DNA of 64,000 bases from Bradyrhizobium sp. 190 (lineage in GTDB: Bacteria > Pseudomonadota > Alphaproteobacteria > Rhizobiales > Xanthobacteraceae), in contig NZ_JADPJL010000005.1 of NCBI RefSeq assembly GCF_023073415.1, positions 310,001-374,000 on the forward strand, in the 5' to 3' direction. The notes beneath the pieces are model-generated. The model was given only the letters and a program-made list of their open reading frames with translations. It searched no databases and had not been told where the DNA came from. Below are positions 59,555-64,000 of this stretch, piece after piece (the stretch's first letter is position 1; each line of letters begins with the position of its first letter). The position numbers and the translations under genes are program-made.

Positions 59555-60526
59555 TCATTGCCTTGGAATCCCCGCGGCGTCGATCACACGCCTCCAGCGC
59601 GAAATCTCGGACGAGATCATGCTTCGCATGTCATCCGGCGAACCGGTGCGGACGTCGTTCCCCATGGCCCGGAGCTTGTCCTTGATGTCAGGCATCTCGA
59701 GCACAGCACGCAATTCGCGATTGAGCTTGTCGACGACGGGTTGAGGAACGCTCTTGCTGGTCGCGATGCCGAGCCAGGATCGGACCTCGTAACCCGGGAC
59801 GGTTGCGGCGACCGGTGGCACGCCAGGGATTGAAAACCACGGTTTTTCGCTGGTCACGCCGAGGCCTCTTATCGCACCGGCCGCAAGCTGCGGAGCAGTA
59901 ATGGTCAGCGTGTCGATCAGAATATCGATCTGGCCGCCGAGCAGGTCGTTGATGGGGCCGCCGCCGCCTTTGTAGGGCACGTGGATCATCCTGATGCCGG
60001 CCATCGACGACAGCAATTCGCCAACCAGATGTTGCGTTGATCCGACGCCCACCGAGCTATAGGTCAGCGTGTCCGGTTTCGCTTTCGCCTCAGCAATCAA
60101 ATCCGCAAGCGTCTGAAACCGGTGGCTCGATTTGACGGCGACGACGAAGGGAAAGAGCACCACTGTCGAAACCATCTGGAAATCCTCGACCGGGTCGAAC
60201 GGCAGCGCCTTGTACATGGCCGCCGAAACCGCGTGCCCACCCGTCAGCATGATCAGCGTGTAGCCGTCGGGTGCAGCTTTTGCGGCGCGGTCGGATGCGA
60301 GGTTGCCGCCGGCGCCCGGACGGGCTTCCACGATGACGGGTTTTCCAAGTCGCCGGGAAAGGCCATCGCCCACGATGCGGGAGATCGCATCGGCGTTGCC
60401 GCCGGCGCCAAATCCATGCGTCAGTGTGATTGGACGTGACGGGTAGTCGTCATCTGCGGATGCAGCAAAACTCGCGAGCGAGCAAAAAAGCGAGGCAATT
60501 GCCGCAACCGTCCTCGGGATTCCCAC
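59555..60526 (-). CDS. Tripartite tricarboxylate transporter (Bug) substrate-binding protein
   Basis: A 323-residue Bug-family binding protein with a signal peptide (IASLFCSLASFAASAD). Marks are YPSRPITLTHGFGAGGNADA, LGKPVIVEARPGAGGN, DGYTLIMLTG and KAGGGPINDLLGGQI-like HVPYKGGGGPINDLLGG. The start is GTG at 60526. No TctA/TctB membrane partners lie nearby, as is common for Bug proteins. The ligand is unknown. Confidence 0.87.
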   Translation of the reverse strand: MGIPRTVAAIASLFCSLASFAASADDDYPSRPITLTHGFGAGGNADAISRIVGDGLSRRLGKPVIVEARPGAGGNLASDRAAKAAPDGYTLIMLTGGHAVSAAMYKALPFDPVEDFQMVSTVVLFPFVVAVKSSHRFQTLADLIAEAKAKPDTLTYSSVGVGSTQHLVGELLSSMAGIRMIHVPYKGGGGPINDLLGGQIDILIDTLTITAPQLAAGAIRGLGVTSEKPWFSIPGVPPVAATVPGYEVRSWLGIATSKSVPQPVVDKLNRELRAVLEMPDIKDKLRAMGNDVRTGSPDDMRSMISSEISRWRRVIDAAGIPRQ

Positions 60527-60671
60527 GCGTGTCCTCCGCCTTCGTTTCTAAGCTTGCCTGAAGCATAACAATCCCGGCTTCGCAGTGCGAAGCAAACTGC
60601 TTCCGGGGTCATTTATTTTTTTGCGTGCACGATCGCTGACCGCGTGCTTCACAACGCTTCCGGAGTGTATT

Positions 60672-61442
60672 CTAGCGCAGCACGATCCACGCCGGCGCGT
60701 GATCGCTGGCGCCTTCCTCGCTGCGCATCTTGCGATCGACGCCGGCCCTGAGCAGGCGTGGAGCAATCGCCGGGCTCAGCAGCAGATGATCGAGCCGCAA
60801 TCCGGCGTCGCGCGGCCAGCGGTTGCGCTTGTAGTCCCAGAACGTGAACATCGGTTTTTCCGGATGCAGCGTCTGGATCGCGTCCGTCCAGCCCTGGTCC
60901 ACCAGCGCCTTGAAGGCGGCGCGGCTCTTCGGCTGGATCAGCGCGTCCTTGTCCCAGGATTTCGTCGGATAGATATCTGATGCGGTCGGCGCGACATTGT
61001 AGTCGCCGGCCAGCACCACCTGAATGTCTTGCTTGAGTAGTTTGCCGGCATGTGACCGCAGCCGTTTGAACCAGTCGAGCTTGTAATCGAATTTCGGTCC
61101 GGGCTGCGGGTTGCCGTTTGGCAGATAGATGCTGGTGACGATGATGCCGTTGACGGCGGCCTCGATGTAGCGCGCCTCGTCATCATTGCGATCGCCGGGC
61201 AGCGCGGTTCGGGTCAATACCGGCTCGGCGTTGCGCGCCAGGATGGCCACGCCGTTCCAGGTCTTCTGGCCGCGCCACACCGCGCCGTAGCCCATCTTGT
61301 TGATCGCCAGAATCGGGAACTCAGCATCGGTTGATTTCAGTTCCTGCAGACAGACGACGTCGGGTTTAGCCGCGCGCAGCCAGCGCAACAGGTTCGGCAG
61401 GCGGCGGTTGACATTGTTAATGTTGAAGGTCGCGATCTTCAT
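60672..61442 (-). CDS. xth: Exodeoxyribonuclease III
   Basis: A 256-residue AP endonuclease/3'-5' exonuclease of the Xth family. The fold and active site are visible: MKIATFNINNVNRRLPNLLR, VVCLQELKS (metal Glu, E34), the VLAGDYNVAP Asp-Asn pair, and the ending LDHLLLS ... SDHAPAWI with the catalytic Asp-His. It repairs abasic and 3'-blocked DNA. It stands alone on the minus strand. Confidence 0.93.
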   Translation of the reverse strand: MKIATFNINNVNRRLPNLLRWLRAAKPDVVCLQELKSTDAEFPILAINKMGYGAVWRGQKTWNGVAILARNAEPVLTRTALPGDRNDDEARYIEAAVNGIIVTSIYLPNGNPQPGPKFDYKLDWFKRLRSHAGKLLKQDIQVVLAGDYNVAPTASDIYPTKSWDKDALIQPKSRAAFKALVDQGWTDAIQTLHPEKPMFTFWDYKRNRWPRDAGLRLDHLLLSPAIAPRLLRAGVDRKMRSEEGASDHAPAWIVLR

Positions 61443-61501
61443 GTAGAACTAGCCGGCATCACGATACTTCGCCTGACACTTCGCTGACACTTGGAGATTC
61501 C

Positions 61502-61723
61502 ATGTCGAAACTACGCTTCGCCGTTCTCGCACTCGCCATCGGATGCTCCGGATCCGCGGTTGCTCAAACCGCCGACCAGCGCGGCGCCTGCAAGGCGGAC
61601 TATGACAAATATTGCGCCGGCACGCCGCCCGGCGGCGGCCGTGTCGTCGCATGTCTGAACAAGCAGCAGCACCAACTCAGCGACACCTGCAAGAAAGTGT
61701 TGGCCAGCCGGAAGACACAGTAA
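61502..61723 (+). CDS. Small secreted cysteine-rich-repeat protein
   Basis: A 73-residue protein with a signal peptide (LRFAVLALAIGCSGSAVAQ). The mature 50 residues have one Cys-rich repeat of the CRR type: RGACKADYDKYCAGTPPGGG, VVACLNKQQHQLSDTCKKVL. Such small periplasmic proteins are common in Bradyrhizobium; their role is unknown. It converges with alr. Confidence 0.8.
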   Translation: MSKLRFAVLALAIGCSGSAVAQTADQRGACKADYDKYCAGTPPGGGRVVACLNKQQHQLSDTCKKVLASRKTQ

Positions 61724-61771
61724 TACACAACCTCGACATGAGGCGGCGCGAACGAACCTGGAAACTAAGAA

Positions 61772-63007
61772 CTAGGTAGAAGCGGCAGCCGGCTCCGCTG
61801 GAGGCGGAGCAGGGGGCTCTGCAATGGCATTGCCGCCCTTGTAAATCCGCGTGTAGCGCTTGCCGAGGCTGGTCAGCACCTCGTAGCCGATGGTGCCGAA
61901 ATGGTGGGCGAGTTCGTCGACCGTGATGCCTTCGCCGATCAGCGTCACCATATGGCCGCGCCGCACGGCATTCTTGTCGAGATCGGTGACGTCGACGGCC
62001 GTCAGGTCCATCGAAATCCGCCCCGCGATCGGGCAGCGTCTGCCGGCGACCACCACCTCGGCGCCACGGGTGCCGTCATTGGCGCTGGCAGCACGGAAAT
62101 AGCCGTCGGCATAGCCGGCGGAAACGATCGCTAATCTGGTCGGACGTCGCGCCGTCCAGGTGCCGCCATAGCCGACGGTGTCGCCGCGCTCGACGTTGCG
62201 TATCTGAACGATGCGCGCCTTCAGTTCGACGACCGGCTGCATCGGATTGTCGGCTTCCGGCGTCGGATTGATACCGTAAAGCGCGCAGCCCGGCCGCACC
62301 AGGTCGAATTGGAATTGAGACCCTAAGAAAACGCCGGACGAATTCGCAAGCGACGCCGGTACGCCGGAGAACACGCTTGCGATCTCGCGAAAGGCCGAGA
62401 GTTGCCGGGCGTTGGCGGGATTGTTGAGCAGTTCCGCGGAGGCGAGGTGGCTCATCACGAGCGTAATGCCGTGATCGCCGGCGTTGATCCGCGGGATGAT
62501 GCCTTGCGCCTCGGTGACCGTCAGGCCGAGCCGGTTCATGCCGGTATCGATGTGAATGGCCGCACCGCCCGACCAACCCGAGCGGCGGCAGAACACGTCC
62601 CATTCGGCGAGTTCGTTGAGGTCGCCGATCACGGGCTTGCAGTCGATCCTGGCGTAGGCCTCGCCGGTGTTCTGGAAGAAGCCGCCGAGCACGTAGAGCG
62701 CCGCTCCTGGCACGGCCGCACGCACAACGCGCGCTTCATCGAGCGTGGCGACGAAAAACGTCTTGCAGCCGGCGGCAGCAAGCGCCCGCGCGACCTGTTC
62801 GGCGCCGCAGCCATAGCCGTCCGCCTTGACGACACCGGCGCATTCGGCTGGCACCGCCGTCTTCTCGAGCTTGCGCCAGTTGGCGACGATGGCGTCGAGA
62901 TCGACCGTCAGCACGCCGGTGGCCGTCACAAGCGCAGCCGCCTGGTTCGCCTCCGGCGAGAGCAGGGTGCCTTGCGGAATGGATTTGGGATCTGGGGCAA
63001 TGTTCAT
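61772..63007 (-). CDS. alr: Alanine racemase
   Basis: A 411-residue PLP enzyme producing D-alanine for peptidoglycan. The PLP lysine is K61 in VVKADGYGCGAEQ (the commoner motif is KANAYGHG, so the Asn and His are replaced by Asp and Cys). The opposing catalytic Tyr is Y280 in DTVGYGGTW. GMNRLG and HLASAE are the other family sites. It lies 46 bases after dnaB on the minus strand, the gene order usual in this group. Confidence 0.93.
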   Translation of the reverse strand: MNIAPDPKSIPQGTLLSPEANQAAALVTATGVLTVDLDAIVANWRKLEKTAVPAECAGVVKADGYGCGAEQVARALAAAGCKTFFVATLDEARVVRAAVPGAALYVLGGFFQNTGEAYARIDCKPVIGDLNELAEWDVFCRRSGWSGGAAIHIDTGMNRLGLTVTEAQGIIPRINAGDHGITLVMSHLASAELLNNPANARQLSAFREIASVFSGVPASLANSSGVFLGSQFQFDLVRPGCALYGINPTPEADNPMQPVVELKARIVQIRNVERGDTVGYGGTWTARRPTRLAIVSAGYADGYFRAASANDGTRGAEVVVAGRRCPIAGRISMDLTAVDVTDLDKNAVRRGHMVTLIGEGITVDELAHHFGTIGYEVLTSLGKRYTRIYKGGNAIAEPPAPPPAEPAAAST

Positions 63008-63053
63008 GCCCCATTTTACGTGGCGGAACGCGGCGGTTCAACCGCCGTTCGCC

Positions 63054-64000
63054 TCAATAGCCGCGGTCGGGCAAGTGGCCATCCTGCGCGAGATCGCTGA
63101 AGCGCGTGAACTGGCCCTCGAACTGCACTTCCACGGTACCGGTGGGGCCGTGGCGCTGCTTGCCGATAATGATTTCGGCCTTGCCGTGCACCAGCGACAT
63201 GTCGAGCTGCCATTTTTCGTATTCGGGCGTGCCGATACGCGGCTCCTTGTTGGCGAGGTAATACTCCTCGCGGTACACGAAGATCACGACGTCGGCGTCC
63301 TGTTCGATCGAACCGGATTCACGCAGGTCGGCCAGTTGCGGCCGCTTGTCGTCGCGGTTTTCGACCTGACGCGAGAGCTGCGACAAGGCGATGATCGGAA
63401 CGTTGAGTTCCTTGGCGAGCGCCTTGAGGCTGGTGGTGATCTCGGTCACTTCCTGCACGCGGTTGTCAGACTTCTTGCCCGAGCCCTGCAGAAGCTGGAT
63501 GTAGTCGATCACGATCATGTCGAGGCCCTTTTGCCGCTTCAGCCGGCGGGCGCGCGCAGTCAGCTGTGAGATCGACAGGCCGCCGGTTTCGTCGACGTAG
63601 AGCGGTAGCGACTGCAGCTCGATCGAATAGTCGCGGATCTTCTCGAAATCGGCCTCGCTGATGCCGCCGCGGCGGATCATGCTCGACGCGATGCTGGTTT
63701 GCTCGGCAAGAATACGTGTGGCGAGCTGTTCGGCGGACATTTCGCAGGAGAAGAAGCCGACGATGCCGCCATTGACGGATTTCATCGTGCCGTCGACCTG
63801 CACCTCGGCACGATGCGCCTTGGCGATGTTGTAGGCGATGTTGGTGGCAAGCGCCGTCTTGCCCATGCCGGGGCGGCCGGCGACGATGATCAAGTCGGAC
63901 GCCTGCAGCCCGCCCATCTTGGTGTCGAGATCGCGCAAGCCCGTGGCAATGCCCGACAGGCTGCCGTCGCGCTGGAAGGCCTTGGCCGCCATGTCGACCG
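63054..64000 (-). CDS. dnaB: Replicative DNA helicase DnaB, C-terminal part (start outside the window)
   Basis: About 315 residues of the C-terminal RecA-like ATPase domain are present; the frame is open at base 64000 and the N-terminal domain lies beyond. Walker A is GRPGMGKTALATNI, Walker B MIVIDYIQLLQG, and motif H4 RESGSIEQDADVV is complete. No intein is seen. It unwinds DNA at the replication fork. alr follows at 46 bases. Confidence 0.95.
   Translation of the reverse strand, partial: VDMAAKAFQRDGSLSGIATGLRDLDTKMGGLQASDLIIVAGRPGMGKTALATNIAYNIAKAHRAEVQVDGTMKSVNGGIVGFFSCEMSAEQLATRILAEQTSIASSMIRRGGISEADFEKIRDYSIELQSLPLYVDETGGLSISQLTARARRLKRQKGLDMIVIDYIQLLQGSGKKSDNRVQEVTEITTSLKALAKELNVPIIALSQLSRQVENRDDKRPQLADLRESGSIEQDADVVIFVYREEYYLANKEPRIGTPEYEKWQLDMSLVHGKAEIIIGKQRHGPTGTVEVQFEGQFTRFSDLAQDGHLPDRGY

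Overview
The window looks like chromosomal DNA from a Bradyrhizobium-type alphaproteobacterium (Nitrobacteraceae). The support is high GC, the blocks dnaB-alr and radA-cvpA-purF-SDR, two branched-chain-amino-acid type (Liv) binding proteins, a DUF47-pit phosphate unit, and several families of dispersed palindromic intergenic repeats of a kind I remember from Bradyrhizobium genomes. No rRNA, tRNA, CRISPR array, phage gene or insertion sequence was recognised.

Layout. 1-8.4 kb: the edge of a RES/Xre toxin-antitoxin pair, then a stress cluster (LysR with aldo/keto reductase, a secreted SnoaL-like protein, an Atu4866 protein, Rrf2 with a dithiol-oxidase-like flavoprotein), an orphan RTX-like repeat protein and an MFS transporter. 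8.5-18.2 kb: a split DipZ-like thiol-redox operon (cupin, CcdA, thioredoxin), a glyoxalase facing an OhrR-like regulator, SDR, GNAT, SRPBCC and cyclase genes, and an ArsR-SRPBCC-DUF899-membrane protein operon. 18.4-28.1 kb: Lin0512 with an IlvD/Edd dehydratase, a TacT/DUF1778 toxin-antitoxin pair, a frameshifted RNA ligase, HAD, SDR, GST, TetR with glyoxalase, DsbB with the tiny DUF5993 protein, an ArsC-like protein and two tandem PAS proteins. 28.5-37.1 kb: livGFKHM, DUF47-pit with a candidate PHO box, a guanidinium exporter (sugE type) behind a candidate guanidine-II riboswitch, and prfC. 37.3-49.7 kb: a secreted protein, NnrU, panB, an acyl-CoA synthetase, a periplasmic protein of unknown family, YfgM-like/lipoprotein/der/MFS, a second Liv binding protein, an NHL protein and an SDR. 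49.9-64 kb: purF, cvpA and radA, about 8 kb of accessory genes (two cyclases, a broken HAD gene, TauE, GFA, cupin, Bug protein, xth and others), then alr and the 5'-truncated dnaB.

The strongest non-gene signals are the two-hairpin ACGR riboswitch ahead of sugE, the PHO box ahead of DUF47-pit, paired operators for the ArsR, TetR, LysR, Rrf2 and toxin-antitoxin units, and a three-copy palindromic repeat whose ends supply the stop codons of four neighbouring genes. Two genes (2'-5' RNA ligase and HAD hydrolase) carry single-base frameshifts. Gene functions are assigned from recalled family motifs; no database search was run.
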